Shown here piece after piece: positions 18,957-28,013 of a stretch of 64,000 nucleotides of DNA. Source of the DNA: Dethiobacter alkaliphilus (GTDB taxonomy: Bacteria > Bacillota > Dethiobacteria > DTU022 > UBA8154). Numbering within the stretch: position 1 is the stretch's first letter; each line of letters begins with the position of its first letter. The notes under the pieces were generated by a model. It saw nothing but the letters and a program-made list of their open reading frames with translations, ran no database searches and was not told the origin of the DNA. Where the stretch lies: assembly GCA_016841605.1 (NCBI GenBank), contig JAENYV010000001.1, positions 517,377-581,376 of the forward strand, in the 5' to 3' direction. The position numbers and the translations under genes are program-made.

Positions 18957-20774
18957 ATGCCTTATATACCGGCTAATGTTATTGAAGAGATTCGCAGCCG
19001 ATTTGATATCGTGGAGATTATATCTTCATATATCGAACTGAAAAAAACAGGGAAAAACTATTCCGGTCTCTGTCCGTTTCATGCTGATAAAACGCCGTCT
19101 TTTACTGTTTCACCCGATAAACAGATTTTTCACTGTTTCGGTTGCCAGAGCGGCGGCAATCTTTTTACTTTTATCATGCAGATTGAAGAGCTCAGTTTTC
19201 CCGAGGCAGTACGTTTTCTCGGGGAAAAAGCCGGAATTAAGATAGAAGATCGAAGCTTTACCCCTGAAGAGAAAAAGGTGCTTTTACTAAGGGAAAATAT
19301 GCAGGATCTCCTCGATACAGCGAAGAAATATTATGAGGAGATGTTATGGAAGGACCCTGAAGGGAAAAAAGCTTATTCCTATCTTTCCAGGCGGGGAGTT
19401 AATAATGAAAGTATCAAGACCTTCGGACTAGGTTTTGCCCTGGACAGCTGGACCGGGCTTATTGGAAACCTGCGGACTTGTAAACTGGAGCCGGAGGCGG
19501 CCTTTAAAGCAGGACTGGCGGGTAAAAAAGCTTCCAGATATTATGATTACTTTCGAGGTCGCATAATGTTCCCCATCCGGGATCAGCATGGTCAAATAGT
19601 CGGTTTTGGAGGCCGGATTATTGAACAGGGAGAGCCAAAATATTTAAACACACCTGAAACTCTCCTTTTCAACAAAAGGAAAACCCTTTACGGCTTGCAT
19701 CTGGCGCTTCCACACATCAGGCGAGAAAAAGAAGCAATACTTGTGGAAGGTTATATGGATGTAATCCTTCTCCATCAGCATGGTATTAAAACAGCCATAG
19801 CACCACTGGGTACGTCTTTGACAGAGAAACAGGTTTCCCTTTTAAGAGGTCGATTAGAAAAAATTACTCTGGTTTTCGACGGTGATGCAGGGGGAGAAAA
19901 AGCTGCTTTAAGGGGGCTAAAACTTCTGAAAGATGAAGGCTGTCGGGTATATGTTGCCGAGTTGCCCGCGGGGATGGATCCGGCCGACTTTATTCTCGAA
20001 AATGGAGAAGAGGCTTTTCGCCGGGATGTTTTAGATGAAGCCAGGTCGCTCATTGAATACCGGCTATTTAGTATCAAAAAGAAGAGCGACCTGCAGAAAG
20101 AAGATGGGCGTCTACATTATTGGCAAGAAGCACGTCGAATTCTGGCTGATTTGACCGAACCCGTGGAAAGAGATGCGTATTTAAAAAAAATTGCTGTAGA
20201 AATAGGTATATCCCTAGAGGTATTACGAGGTGATTTGGAGAAGTCTTCTTCAGGAAGCAAACGTTCGCTTAAGAAGAGCCAAAAGGTATTTTCGGAAGAA
20301 AAGGAGACAAATTTTACCTTAAAAGAACTTGCCGAAAAAGAACTTCTCTCTTCCGTTTTGCAAAATCCTGCTCTTAACATAGAATTGTGGAAACATATTG
20401 AACCGGATTTTTTTACACCCGGTCCCCTGCAGGAGATTGCCGGCATTCTTTATACTTTTTTTCAAGAACAGCAGGAAACCAGTGTTTCAGTTCTGTTAAG
20501 TTACTTTTCCAACCAGGAGATGCATAAATTGATTACGGAGATGGCTACCCCTTTAAGGCGGGGTGAAGATACCAGAACCCACAAAAGAATGAATGATTGC
20601 CTGAAGAGGCTCAGGGTTTTACGCCTGGCTGAAGAAAGGGAGATATTACTGAAATCTATCCGAGAACGGACGAGTGTTAAAGAAGTTAGTGCCAGCCTGC
20701 AAAAATTCCAGGATTTAAAAGCCAGGGAAGAAGAGCTTTATCGCTCCGTGAAAGGAGAGAAAGTCGATGGCTAA
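18957..20774 (+). CDS. dnaG: DNA primase
   Basis: The product has 605 residues. The N-terminal zinc finger is [11 protein letters not shown] then [10 protein letters not shown] (about residues 41-66). The TOPRIM core has [13 protein letters not shown] and the acidic FDGDAGG. The C-terminal region is the DnaB-interaction domain. It makes RNA primers for replication. The last eight bases overlap rpoD, as in the classical macromolecular-synthesis operon. Confidence 0.97.
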   Translation: MPYIPANVIEEIRSRFDIVEIISSYIELKKTGKNYSGLCPFHADKTPSFTVSPDKQIFHCFGCQSGGNLFTFIMQIEELSFPEAVRFLGEKAGIKIEDRSFTPEEKKVLLLRENMQDLLDTAKKYYEEMLWKDPEGKKAYSYLSRRGVNNESIKTFGLGFALDSWTGLIGNLRTCKLEPEAAFKAGLAGKKASRYYDYFRGRIMFPIRDQHGQIVGFGGRIIEQGEPKYLNTPETLLFNKRKTLYGLHLALPHIRREKEAILVEGYMDVILLHQHGIKTAIAPLGTSLTEKQVSLLRGRLEKITLVFDGDAGGEKAALRGLKLLKDEGCRVYVAELPAGMDPADFILENGEEAFRRDVLDEARSLIEYRLFSIKKKSDLQKEDGRLHYWQEARRILADLTEPVERDAYLKKIAVEIGISLEVLRGDLEKSSSGSKRSLKKSQKVFSEEKETNFTLKELAEKELLSSVLQNPALNIELWKHIEPDFFTPGPLQEIAGILYTFFQEQQETSVSVLLSYFSNQEMHKLITEMATPLRRGEDTRTHKRMNDCLKRLRVLRLAEEREILLKSIRERTSVKEVSASLQKFQDLKAREEELYRSVKGEKVDG

Positions 20775-21870
20775 AGAAGTAGAAAAAAAACTGTCTATTC
20801 AAGAAATCCAGCATTCCTTGCTTCAAAAGGGGAAAAAGAAAGGAAATTTAACGTACAAGGAAATTATTGATGCCTTGCAGGATTTCAATCTAAATACCGA
20901 GGCTATCGACGAATTTTATGAAGAGCTCTCCCGCCAGGGGATTGAAGTCGTCGATGAGATTATTGAAATAGATGTCCTGGAAGAGGATTCCTTAAAACAA
21001 GCCCACGAGGAAGAAATAGAAACCTTTATTCCGGAAGGTATCAGTATCAATGATCCTGTCCGCATGTACCTGAAGGAAATCGGGAAAATACCGCTTTTAA
21101 CTCCTGAAGAGGAAATCTACCTGGCCAAAGGCATGGAGGCCGGCGATGAAGAATCAAAAAGGCGCCTTGCAGAGGCCAACCTTCGTTTGGTCGTCAGTAT
21201 TGCCAAGAAATATGTGGGCCGGGGAATGCTTTTTCTGGATTTGATCCAGGAGGGAAACCTGGGTCTCATTAAAGCTGTGGAAAAATTTGATTACCGTAAG
21301 GGCTATAAATTCAGCACTTATGCAACATGGTGGATCAGGCAGGCCATTACCAGAGCTATCGCGGATCAGGCGAGAACCATTAGAATTCCTGTGCATATGG
21401 TGGAAACCATTAATAAACTGATCCGGGTTTCCCGGCAGCTTGTTCAGGAACTGGGTCGTGAACCGAGTCCGGAAGAAATTGCCCAGGAGATGGATATCAG
21501 TGTGGAGAGAGTCCGGGAGATCTTAAAAATTGCCCAGGAGCCTGTTTCCCTGGAAACTCCTATTGGTGAAGAAGATGACAGCCATCTCGGTGATTTTATC
21601 GAAGATCAGGAAGTCCTCGCCCCGGCAGATGCAGCAGCTTTTGAACTTCTCAGGGAGCAACTGGAAGATGTCCTTGATACACTTACTCCCCGGGAACAAA
21701 AAGTCCTGCGCCTGAGGTTCGGTCTCGACGATGGAAGGACCAGGACTCTGGAGGAAGTCGGTCAGGTTTTTGGGGTGACCAGGGAGCGCATCCGGCAAAT
21801 TGAGGCCAAAGCTCTCCGAAAGTTGAGGCATCCTATGCGCAGTAAACGTTTAAAAGACTATCTGGACTGA
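20767..21870 (+). CDS. rpoD: RNA polymerase housekeeping sigma factor (SigA/RpoD)
   Basis: The product has 367 residues. An N-terminal region 1.1-like part is followed by region 1.2 ([17 protein letters not shown]), region 2 with the -10 recognition helix [17 protein letters not shown], region 3, and region 4.2 with the -35 helix-turn-helix [19 protein letters not shown]. Its length and full set of regions identify the primary sigma factor. Coupling to dnaG is by overlap. Confidence 0.97.
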   Translation: MAKEVEKKLSIQEIQHSLLQKGKKKGNLTYKEIIDALQDFNLNTEAIDEFYEELSRQGIEVVDEIIEIDVLEEDSLKQAHEEEIETFIPEGISINDPVRMYLKEIGKIPLLTPEEEIYLAKGMEAGDEESKRRLAEANLRLVVSIAKKYVGRGMLFLDLIQEGNLGLIKAVEKFDYRKGYKFSTYATWWIRQAITRAIADQARTIRIPVHMVETINKLIRVSRQLVQELGREPSPEEIAQEMDISVERVREILKIAQEPVSLETPIGEEDDSHLGDFIEDQEVLAPADAAAFELLREQLEDVLDTLTPREQKVLRLRFGLDDGRTRTLEEVGQVFGVTRERIRQIEAKALRKLRHPMRSKRLKDYLD

Positions 21871-21911
21871 AATTTTTTTGCTAAAATCGGTTAAAATATT
21901 ATTTTTGATAC

Positions 21912-21940
21912 TTGACTACACTTACTGAATCAGTTATAAT
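21912..21940 (+). promoter_or_regulatory. tRNA operon promoter
   Basis: TTGACT at 21912-21917, 17 bases, then a perfect TATAAT at 21935-21940. It lies 21 bases before the first tRNA and is the obvious promoter of the four-tRNA operon. Confidence 0.8.
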
Positions 21941-21961
21941 TATTCTTGTTCGTTAGGGCAT

Positions 21962-22036
21962 TCCTCAGTAGCTCAACGGTAGAGCAACCGGCTGTTAACC
22001 GGTAGGTTGCAGGTTCGAATCCTGCCTGGGGAGCCA
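21962..22036 (+). tRNA. tRNA-Asn (GTT)
   Basis: The acceptor arms TCCTCAG and CTGGGGA pair with G-T wobbles. The anticodon loop reads CTGTTAA with GTT. The T arm has GGTTCGAATCC, and CCA is encoded. It is first of four tandem tRNA genes. Confidence 0.96.
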
Positions 22037-22044
22037 TTTTATCT

Positions 22045-22120
22045 GGGCCCATAGCTCAATTGGCAGAGCTCCCGGCTCATAACCGGTCGGTTCTAGGTTC
22101 GAGTCCTAGTGGGCCCACCA
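22045..22120 (+). tRNA. tRNA-Met or tRNA-Ile2 (CAT)
   Basis: The perfect acceptor stem GGGCCCA/TGGGCCC is followed by encoded CCA. The anticodon loop CTCATAA gives CAT. It lacks the initiator-type GGG/CCC pairs in the anticodon stem, so it is elongator Met or lysidine-modified Ile. Elongator Met is the more likely assignment by position between Asn and Glu. Confidence 0.88.
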
Positions 22121-22128
22121 TAAAGTAT

Positions 22129-22204
22129 GGCCCCTTCGTCTAATCGGTGAGGACACCAGCCTTTCAAGCTGGCAGCAGGGGTTCGAATCCCCTAGGGGTC
22201 ACCA
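22129..22204 (+). tRNA. tRNA-Glu (TTC)
   Basis: The acceptor arms GGCCCCT and AGGGGTC pair. The anticodon stem is CCAGC/GCTGG with loop CTTTCAA, anticodon TTC. The CCA end is encoded. It is third in the tRNA operon. Confidence 0.95.
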
Positions 22205-22212
22205 TTTTTTTT

Positions 22213-22287
22213 GGGCGAATAGCTCAGCGGGGGAGCACCTGCCTTACAAGCAGGGGGTCGGGGGTTCAAATCCCTCTTCGCCCACCA
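22213..22287 (+). tRNA. tRNA-Val (TAC)
   Basis: The acceptor arms GGGCGAA and TTCGCCC pair perfectly. The anticodon stem is CCTGC/GCAGG with loop CTTACAA, anticodon TAC. The CCA end is encoded. It is the last gene of the operon and the border to the accessory region. Confidence 0.95.
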
Positions 22288-22290
22288 CAC

Positions 22291-22343
22291 AAAGCGGCTA
22301 AAATCTAAAGGTATTATTAATGCCTTCAGGTTTTAGCCGCTTT
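22291..22343 (+). terminator. Long hairpin closing the tRNA operon
   Basis: AAAGCGGCTAAAA at 22291-22303 is perfectly complementary to TTTTAGCCGCTTT at 22331-22343, a 13-pair stem with T-rich ends on the 3' side. It is placed directly behind tRNA-Val, so it most likely terminates the tRNA transcript. Confidence 0.75.
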
Positions 22344-22450
22344 GTTAATTTAGGTAAGGGGATTAATAATATTGTTTCTTCCAAATGTTTTATTTTTATG
22401 TATAAAAAAGGGTAAAGTTGTGATAGAATCAAAGGAGATTACTGCTTTGA

Positions 22451-22663
22451 GAAAAGGCAATAAAACTTATCAAAAGTCTTCCTAGAGATATTTCCCTTGA
22501 AGAAATTATTGAGCACTTAAAATTTATTGATGATAAAGATAAATCAATTTCAGAAGAAGTTGCTAATGATCCTGAATTAAAAAAAATGATTGCAGACAGC
22601 CGAACAGCCTATAAAACAAAAGAAATTTTCACTACAGAACAGTTTATAAGAGGCCTTGAATAG
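22451..22663 (+). pseudogene. Decayed copy of a small antitoxin-like gene
   Basis: Frame 22451-22663 reads AIKLIKSLPRDISLEEII, then EHLKFIDDKDKS and VANDPELKKMIADSRTAYK. It is clearly homologous to the intact gene at 63494-63742. The 5' end is lost: an in-frame TGA lies at 22448-22450, and the start-proximal bases TTGAGAAAAG are out of frame by one. So it is a pseudogene. The family looks like the antitoxin half of a toxin-antitoxin pair, but no toxin follows. The flanks at 22344-22450 show nothing else. Confidence 0.7.
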
Positions 22664-22693
22664 TGGTAGCTTTTTTTATGCGGGAGGAATTTT

Positions 22694-23818
22694 GTGGAGA
22701 AAACCGACATTCTTATTATTGGCGCCGGGGTAATAGGTTTGGCCGTGGCAGCGGAGCTTTCCCATAAATTTAAGCATTGCTCCATAATTCTGATGGAACG
22801 GTATGGTAAATACGGCAGGGAGATTTCCAGCCGTAATAGCGAAGTTATTCATGCCGGGATTTATTATCCTGCCGAAAGCATGAAAGCGCGCCTTTGTGTT
22901 GAAGGGAAAAATCTGCTTTACGATTTTTGCCGCCGTTGGAATGTTCCATTTAAACGTTGCGGCAAGCTAATCATAGCCCAAAATGTCGACGACATTCCTT
23001 CCCTGGAAAAGCTATTCAGTCAAGCCGAAAACAACGGAGTTCAAGACCTGGAGTTTCTTGATGCCGGCCAGGTTGCGCAACTTGAACCAAATGTACAAGC
23101 ACGTGCCGCCCTTTTATCACCTTCAACAGGTATTATCGATTCCCACCAACTTATGGCCCGCCTGGAATGGCTCGCCAGGCAAAACGGAGTTTTTCCGGCC
23201 TATTGTCATCATGTAACTGACGTAAAGCAGACAAATAACGGTTTCTTAGTCCATTATCTTAACCCTGATAAGACAAGTGATCTTATCGAATGCAGCCGGT
23301 TAATCAATTGTGCAGGTCTGGAGGCCGGCACAATAGCATCTTTAGCAGGCATTGATGTCATAAAAGCAGGCTTTAAAATTCATCTTTGCAAAGGTGAATA
23401 TTTTAGCATCTCTCACCAGAAGTCAAAACTTATCTCAAGGCTTGTCTATCCTCCGCCATTAGAGGATCTGAAAGGGCTGGGGATTCATATTACGAAAACC
23501 TTAGACGGAAGAATCAGGCTTGGCCCAAATGCCTTCTACATAGAAGAGATAGATTATCAAGTAAATCCGGCGCATCGAATGGATTTTTATCATGCCGTAA
23601 AGTCATTTTTGCCTTTCCTGGAACCTTCAGACTTAGCGCCGGAAATGGCCGGCATACGCCCTAAACTTTCAGGACCGGGAGAGCCTTTTCGTGATTTTGT
23701 GATAAAGCACGAAGCTGATCGTAATTTACAAGGGTTGATCAATCTACTGGGCATAGAGTCCCCCGGATTAACTTGTTGCCTGAGCATTGCACGCACGGTG
23801 ACAGCTTTAATTAGATAA
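22694..23818 (+). CDS. FAD-dependent oxidoreductase, L-2-hydroxyglutarate dehydrogenase (LhgO)-like
   Basis: The product has 374 residues. The dinucleotide-binding motif DILIIGAGVIGLAVAAELS lies at the N-terminus. LhgO-type segments follow: SEVIHAGIYYPAESMKARLC and GKLIIAQ. The C-terminal part has GIESPGLTCCLSIA. Members oxidise L-2-hydroxyglutarate or related 2-hydroxy acids with membrane quinone or another acceptor; the substrate here is inferred, and glycerol-3-phosphate or D-amino acid oxidase relatives are alternatives. The GTG start follows a strong GGGAGGA site. It is followed directly by recombinase genes, so it may be the edge of the accessory region. Confidence 0.78.
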   Translation: MEKTDILIIGAGVIGLAVAAELSHKFKHCSIILMERYGKYGREISSRNSEVIHAGIYYPAESMKARLCVEGKNLLYDFCRRWNVPFKRCGKLIIAQNVDDIPSLEKLFSQAENNGVQDLEFLDAGQVAQLEPNVQARAALLSPSTGIIDSHQLMARLEWLARQNGVFPAYCHHVTDVKQTNNGFLVHYLNPDKTSDLIECSRLINCAGLEAGTIASLAGIDVIKAGFKIHLCKGEYFSISHQKSKLISRLVYPPPLEDLKGLGIHITKTLDGRIRLGPNAFYIEEIDYQVNPAHRMDFYHAVKSFLPFLEPSDLAPEMAGIRPKLSGPGEPFRDFVIKHEADRNLQGLINLLGIESPGLTCCLSIARTVTALIR

Positions 23819-23845
23819 ATATTGTTAACGGATGTGTTGCCTTCA

Positions 23846-24775
23846 ATGGATAACAGCCTTATCCCTCACTGCCAAGAATATCTGGATTACCTGGAGATCG
23901 AATGCGGTAACCAGCCCCGCAGTATTGAGGCCTATCTTATTGATCTGCGCCTCTTTTTCCATTTTCTACGGGAAAAGGGTATGGCCCGGGAGCAGACAGA
24001 CCCGGCGCAGTGCAATACGGGCCAGGTGCGCCCTGAGCACTTGCGCGCCTTTTTAGTATACCTGGCGGAAGAGCGGGGCAACGGTCCCCTGGCCCGGACC
24101 CGCAAACTGGCTGCCATTAGAAACTATTTCGGGTTTCTCTTCCTGACCGGCCGATTCAAAAACAAGAAAAACCCCACCCTTCGTCTCCCCAAAATTAAGA
24201 AGCCCCACAAACTGCCTATTTTCCTCAACCGGGAGGAAGCGGAAACCCTGCTGAAGGTTTCCCGCCTGGACAGTATCCATCCCTACCGGGATTACGCCAT
24301 GATGCGTCTCTTCTTGCAGACAGGCCTGCGTCTGGACGAGCTGGTTCAGTTGGAGCGGCGTCATATCAACCTGCCGGAGGAATACGTTTTTGTCCGTGGC
24401 AAAGGGGACCGGGAGAGGTTGCTGCCCCTGAGCGAGGCTACCATCGCCGCCTTGCGGGAACATCTGGAACGGACCATCCCCTTCGACCCGCCGCCCGAGC
24501 AAAAAGTATTTCGTAATCACCGGGGCCGACCCCTCACCTGGCGCGGTGTGCAGATGATCTTTGAGCGTATCTGCAAACAAGCCGGGCTGACAAAACCCGG
24601 ACTCTCTCCCCATAAATTGCGCCACACATGTTTTACCCTGCTCTTGCGGGAAGGAGTGGACATCATGGTTTTAAAAGAACTGGCCGGCCACAAAGACATC
24701 AACAGTACCGATGTTTATGCCCATGTGGATCTGGGTGATGTGCGGGAAGCGGTGGAAAAGCATCCGTTGGGGTAA
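23846..24775 (+). CDS. Tyrosine recombinase/integrase, XerC/D-like (first of tandem pair)
   Basis: The product is about 309 residues from the ATG at 23846; a TTG at 23822 would add eight residues, and neither has a good ribosome site. The N-terminal SAM-like core-binding domain spans about 1-110. The catalytic domain has all expected residues: Arg in TGLRLDELVQLE, Lys in GKGDRERLLPL, HKLRHT, GHKDINSTDVYAHV with His and the Tyr nucleophile. It is more G+C-rich than the DNA further right. A second recombinase follows 54 bases later, and both end in the same KHPLG tail, so they are ancient paralogues working as a pair or arisen by duplication. Confidence 0.9.
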   Translation: MDNSLIPHCQEYLDYLEIECGNQPRSIEAYLIDLRLFFHFLREKGMAREQTDPAQCNTGQVRPEHLRAFLVYLAEERGNGPLARTRKLAAIRNYFGFLFLTGRFKNKKNPTLRLPKIKKPHKLPIFLNREEAETLLKVSRLDSIHPYRDYAMMRLFLQTGLRLDELVQLERRHINLPEEYVFVRGKGDRERLLPLSEATIAALREHLERTIPFDPPPEQKVFRNHRGRPLTWRGVQMIFERICKQAGLTKPGLSPHKLRHTCFTLLLREGVDIMVLKELAGHKDINSTDVYAHVDLGDVREAVEKHPLG

Positions 24776-24829
24776 AAGTGCATCTTAATCATGCGCACGT
24801 CAATATAAGGGTGTAGAGGGAGGAAGCTG

Positions 24830-25861
24830 ATGAACGATTACAATTTTAGCCCGAAGAAAAAAAGAGGCATCATCGTGCCGGGCAGAAAAAGGCGTTCCAG
24901 GTGGCTGCGGCAGCTTTATGTCCGGGAACAGCTTTCCATCTATGATATTCAGATCAAACGGGAAGATTTCCCCTGGCAGGAACAATATGAGCGTTATCTT
25001 TTGCAGGAAAGATGCCTGATGCCCATTACGGTAAAAGGCCATATCCATGTTCTGCGCCAGTTTTTTCGTTTCCTGCGGCAGCAATACAGTATGCAAACAT
25101 TCAGGGCCGCGGAAGTCACCCCTGATCATATCCGCCGCTACCTGGCCTATCTGAAAAATGAGCGGCAGAACAGCGCGTCATCACGAAACAGCAAGTTGGG
25201 TATTCTAAAAAGCTATTATATTTTTCTTGAATACTATGAATACCAGGAGGAGGGCCAAAATCCGCTCCTCTACATCCGCCGGGCCCGCGTCCCCAGCCGT
25301 CTGCCCGTCTACCTGACCCGGGAGGAGGCGGAAAAAATTCTGGCAGCCGCGGCGCACAGCTCCCATCCCCAACGCGATACGGCTATTCTCAGGGTAATGC
25401 TGCAGACCGGCCTGCGCGCCGGCGAACTTTTGCGTCTGCGCCTCTGCGATCTTGATCTGACGGATAAGACGCTGCGCATCAACGGCAAGGGTAGTAAGCA
25501 GCGCCTGGTGCCCCTGACGAAAAACACAATGCTTGCCCTGCAGGACTACCTCGCCGTCCGGCACCCGGGGGCGGAGGGCGAAGCCCAGGTGCTTTTCCTC
25601 AACGACAAGAATAAACCTTGGGAAGGTCCGGAGTTAAATAAGTGCTTTCAAGAGCTCTGCTCCGTTGCGGATATTCAAAAGACCGGTCTTACCGTGCGCA
25701 ACCTGCGCCATACCTGCCTTACTCTGCTCCTGCAGAACGGAGCCAAACTTCCGGCCCTGAAAAAGCTGGCCGGGCATAGCAATTTAAGCAGCACTCAACG
25801 TTATATCCATATCACGCAGAACCAGTTGCGGGAGGCCATCAAAAAGCATCCTTTAGGGTAA
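24830..25861 (+). CDS. Tyrosine recombinase/integrase (second of tandem pair)
   Basis: The product has 343 residues. An extra basic N-terminus (KKKRGIIVPGRKRRSRW) precedes the core-binding domain (about 45-140). The catalytic domain retains Arg (TGLRAGELLRL), Lys (GKGSKQRLVPLT), the second Arg (NLRHT), His and Tyr (GHSNLSSTQRYIHI). However, the first His of the HxxR box is replaced, the box reading RNLR instead of HKLR as in its neighbour. This may lower activity or mark a division of labour. It stands at the left edge of the repeat-rich region. Confidence 0.9.
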   Translation: MNDYNFSPKKKRGIIVPGRKRRSRWLRQLYVREQLSIYDIQIKREDFPWQEQYERYLLQERCLMPITVKGHIHVLRQFFRFLRQQYSMQTFRAAEVTPDHIRRYLAYLKNERQNSASSRNSKLGILKSYYIFLEYYEYQEEGQNPLLYIRRARVPSRLPVYLTREEAEKILAAAAHSSHPQRDTAILRVMLQTGLRAGELLRLRLCDLDLTDKTLRINGKGSKQRLVPLTKNTMLALQDYLAVRHPGAEGEAQVLFLNDKNKPWEGPELNKCFQELCSVADIQKTGLTVRNLRHTCLTLLLQNGAKLPALKKLAGHSNLSSTQRYIHITQNQLREAIKKHPLG

Positions 25862-25994
25862 AGGGCCGGACGAATTATAGGAAAGAAATTTATGATGAAA
25901 TCAACATATTGTATATAATATATATAATGCGCAATATTAGCGAGGTGCAAATACCCGAAAATTTCGAGCAGTTTAATTAGAAAGGAGCCTTCAG

Positions 25995-26396
25995 ATGAAC
26001 CAACTTAAAAAAATAAGGTGGAAACAACGATTCATTAATTTTGAAAAATCATACAAAACGTTAAACAAATATATCAGTCAGCCCATAAATACAGAAATAG
26101 AACGAGCAGGTATTATACAATTATTCGAAATTGCTTTTGAGCTTTCCTGGAAACTGATGAAAGATTATCTTGAAGTTTTAGGATTTAGTGTGAAAAGTCC
26201 CAGGGAAACAATTAAACAAGCATATCAATTCGGTTTAATTGATGACGGACATATTTGGATTGATGCCCTTACTGATAGGAATTTAACAGTTCACACTTAT
26301 GATGAAAAACTGGCGAAGAAGATGACTGAAGATATCGTTCAGATTTATTTCCCTGAATTAAAAAAATTATATGAAAAACTAGTTAAGGAGCTATAA
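25995..26396 (+). CDS. HEPN-type toxin / nucleotidyltransferase substrate-binding protein (HI0074 family)
   Basis: The product has 133 residues, all-helical. The segment IERAGIIQLFEIAFELSWKL is typical of the HI0074 family. RNLTVH near residue 95 is the R-x4-H motif of HEPN ribonucleases. The gene is followed two bases after its stop by an MNT nucleotidyltransferase, the classic HEPN/MNT toxin-antitoxin order. In this system the MNT partner neutralises the HEPN RNase, in some cases by AMPylation. A second, independent pair lies at 59600-60311. Confidence 0.85.
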   Translation: MNQLKKIRWKQRFINFEKSYKTLNKYISQPINTEIERAGIIQLFEIAFELSWKLMKDYLEVLGFSVKSPRETIKQAYQFGLIDDGHIWIDALTDRNLTVHTYDEKLAKKMTEDIVQIYFPELKKLYEKLVKEL

Positions 26397-26398
26397 AG

Positions 26399-26707
26399 AT
26401 GTATGGCCTGTTGGAAAGGGATCTTAACTATATAACGGAGGCCGTTAAAAAGTATCCCGAAGTTGAAGAAACCATCCTATTTGGTAGTAGAGCTATAGGT
26501 AATTACAAAAAGGGATCAGATATAGATCTTGCCCTAATTGGCGAAAAGGTTGATAGAAAAATAGTAAGAAGATTGAGCGATGATCTAAATGAAGAATATC
26601 CTTTGCCATACTTTTTCGATATTGTAAATTATAACGAGATTACAAATGAAGAACTAAAAAAGCATATCAACAGTGTAGGAAAGTCAATTTATAAGAGATG
26701 CAATTAG
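26399..26707 (+). CDS. MNT-type minimal nucleotidyltransferase antitoxin
   Basis: The product has 102 residues. The nucleotidyltransferase signature is complete: FGSRAIGNYKKGSDIDLAL gives the GS and DxD motif, and a third acidic residue lies in FFDIVNY. It is the cognate antitoxin of the HEPN gene just upstream. The following 26708-26790 contain only a short remnant frame (EEDASDEFYSMAEELEG) of unknown origin. Confidence 0.87.
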   Translation: MYGLLERDLNYITEAVKKYPEVEETILFGSRAIGNYKKGSDIDLALIGEKVDRKIVRRLSDDLNEEYPLPYFFDIVNYNEITNEELKKHINSVGKSIYKRCN

Positions 26708-26793
26708 TGAAGAGGATGCCTCTGATGAATTTTATTCCATGGCAGAAGAATTAGAAGGTTAATCTACTTTATATTATTGTGCTGTAACTTACG

Positions 26794-26957
26794 GAGTTGA
26801 GATAATATTTGCCTTAACTTGAAAAAAATGTGATGGAAGCACTTGACAAGAAAATTGGATTATAGTATTCTGTTCATGCGCTGAACTAATAATGATTAAA
26901 GATTAGCTGCTGATGTGCGTTTAAGCTTTCCGGAAGTTGTAAATTTAGTATGTACAT
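26794..26957 (+). repeat. Promoter-leader repeat element, copy A
   Basis: This is one of four copies of a roughly 160 bp element. It opens with a sequence matching the 3' end of the winged-helix genes (GAGTTGAGATAATAT). It carries TTGACA at 26843-26848 and TATTCT at 26866-26871 spaced by 17, then GTTCATGCGCTGAAC, then a conserved leader TGATGTGCGTTTAAGCTTTC, and it ends at ATGTACAT. The TumA/TumE-like module begins 34 bases after the element and is probably transcribed from this promoter. Confidence 0.85.
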
Positions 26958-26990
26958 AGAAGTATGCTTTTTAAGTGAGGTTAAAAAAAT

Positions 26991-27266
26991 ATGGACAAAT
27001 TGAGTGTTAACAAAAAAGAAATAAAAGAATATCACAAATTAATAATAATATCTGAATTAGCGCCCTTGAAAGAACACATTAAAATGATAGAGTTAAAGAA
27101 AGGGTGTTCTTTTCAGGAGTTTGAAAAACGAATAAAAAGTACATCGGAAATTTTTTCTGAATGGGATGATTATATTGAGTGGAAAGCCTACCGGACAAAA
27201 CTAGAAGAACTTGAAAATAGAATTGAAGAAATAGAAAAGGTCCATCATGTTGAAGTTACTGATTGA
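26991..27266 (+). CDS. Putative antitoxin partner of TumE-like toxin
   Basis: The product has 91 residues, charged and helical, with a probable coiled coil at about 65-88 (KLEELENRIEEIEKVHH). No DNA-binding motif is obvious. It lies directly upstream of a DUF6516/TumE-type gene and overlaps it by 20 bases, the usual antitoxin-toxin geometry. Function is inferred from this context only. Confidence 0.55.
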   Translation: MDKLSVNKKEIKEYHKLIIISELAPLKEHIKMIELKKGCSFQEFEKRIKSTSEIFSEWDDYIEWKAYRTKLEELENRIEEIEKVHHVEVTD

Positions 27267-27591
27267 AAGCGAAATAATCCAAAGCTATGTAGTGCATGAT
27301 TTTAAACAGGGAACAAATTTTTATTACCTGAAAGCTACGGCTAATCTAATTGACGGAACATTGCTTCATATACGGAAATATAGCTCAGATCATGAATACC
27401 ACTATTCGTACCATTGGCAAAAAGAAAGTGGTGAATTAGTTGTAAGGTGGGATAACTCTCCTCATCACAATTATCTAGTTACTTTTCCACATCATAAGCA
27501 TGCTGATAATAAGGTTTTACCTTCAACAGAAATTACATTAGAAGAAGTAATTACGTATATAACAAAAAAATTAGATAAACAAATTTCATGA
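27247..27591 (+). CDS. TumE-like toxin (DUF6516 family)
   Basis: The product has 114 residues. The pattern of a short beta-rich domain with YLKATANLIDGTLLHIRKY, YHYSYHWQ, VVRWDNSPHH and FPHHKH is that of the DUF6516/TumE family, annotated as toxins of small two-gene modules. His-rich segments could form an RNase-like active site, but the mechanism is not established. It lies between repeat copies A and B. Confidence 0.7.
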   Translation: MLKLLIESEIIQSYVVHDFKQGTNFYYLKATANLIDGTLLHIRKYSSDHEYHYSYHWQKESGELVVRWDNSPHHNYLVTFPHHKHADNKVLPSTEITLEEVITYITKKLDKQIS

Positions 27592-27603
27592 AAGCGAGTT
27601 AGC

Positions 27604-27676
27604 ATGGAAAGAGAACATCTTATCCTAAACTTCTTTACATAATAGAGCTGTAAACTTGTTGAAAAAGTTGAGATAA
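27604..27676 (+). pseudogene. Remnant of winged-helix regulator gene (middle deleted)
   Basis: ATGGAAAGAGAACATCTTAT at 27604 is the exact start of the winged-helix genes seen intact at 28696, 30909 and 35108, and bases 27645-27676 match their 3' end (GTAAACTTG to AGATAA). About 450 bases in the middle are missing. It runs into repeat copy B. Confidence 0.75.
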
Positions 27677-27829
27677 TATCTGCCTGAAATTGAAAAAAAT
27701 GTGATGGGAGCACTTGACAAAAAATTTAAGGTATAGTATTCTGTTCATGTGCTGAACTAATAATGATTAAAATATTAGCTGCTGATGTGCGTTTAAGCTT
27801 TCCGGGAGTTGATAATTTCGTATGTACAT
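27666..27829 (+). repeat. Promoter-leader repeat element, copy B
   Basis: TTGACA at 27714-27719 and TATTCT at 27737-27742 are 17 apart, followed by GTTCATGTGCTGAAC, the conserved leader with TTTAAGCTTTCCGGGAGTTG, and the ATGTACAT end at 27822-27829. It is nearly identical to copy D. What follows is another decayed winged-helix start, not a complete gene. Confidence 0.85.
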
Positions 27830-27847
27830 AAATGAAAGCGAGTCATC

Positions 27848-27981
27848 ATAGAAAGAGAACATCTGATTCTTAAACGAAGAGCAAACTACCCAGCGGCAAA
27901 TAGCTGGCGGGAACAGGCCTTTCCTTGTGTTCCGTCAACCTTCTTCTTAAAAGAATGATCAAAAAAGGCCTGTCAAAATAG
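27848..27981 (+). pseudogene. Decayed 5' fragment of winged-helix regulator
   Basis: The fragment matches the first roughly 50 codons of the winged-helix genes (GAAAGAGAACATCTGATTCT, CAGCGGCAAATAGCTGGCGG). The start codon has changed to ATA and small deletions shift the frame. The upstream bases ATGAAAGCGAGT are shared with the remnant at 27604, so the two remnants arose by duplication. Confidence 0.7.
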
Positions 27982-28013
27982 AATAAAATCTAAGAGGTAA
28001 GAGGTGCCCTGTT

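Noticed and set aside
22213..22287. tRNA-Val 3' end as the attachment site of the accessory region
   Set aside because: No second copy of the tRNA 3' end was found in the window, and the tRNA is followed by its own long hairpin, so an att site cannot be supported here.
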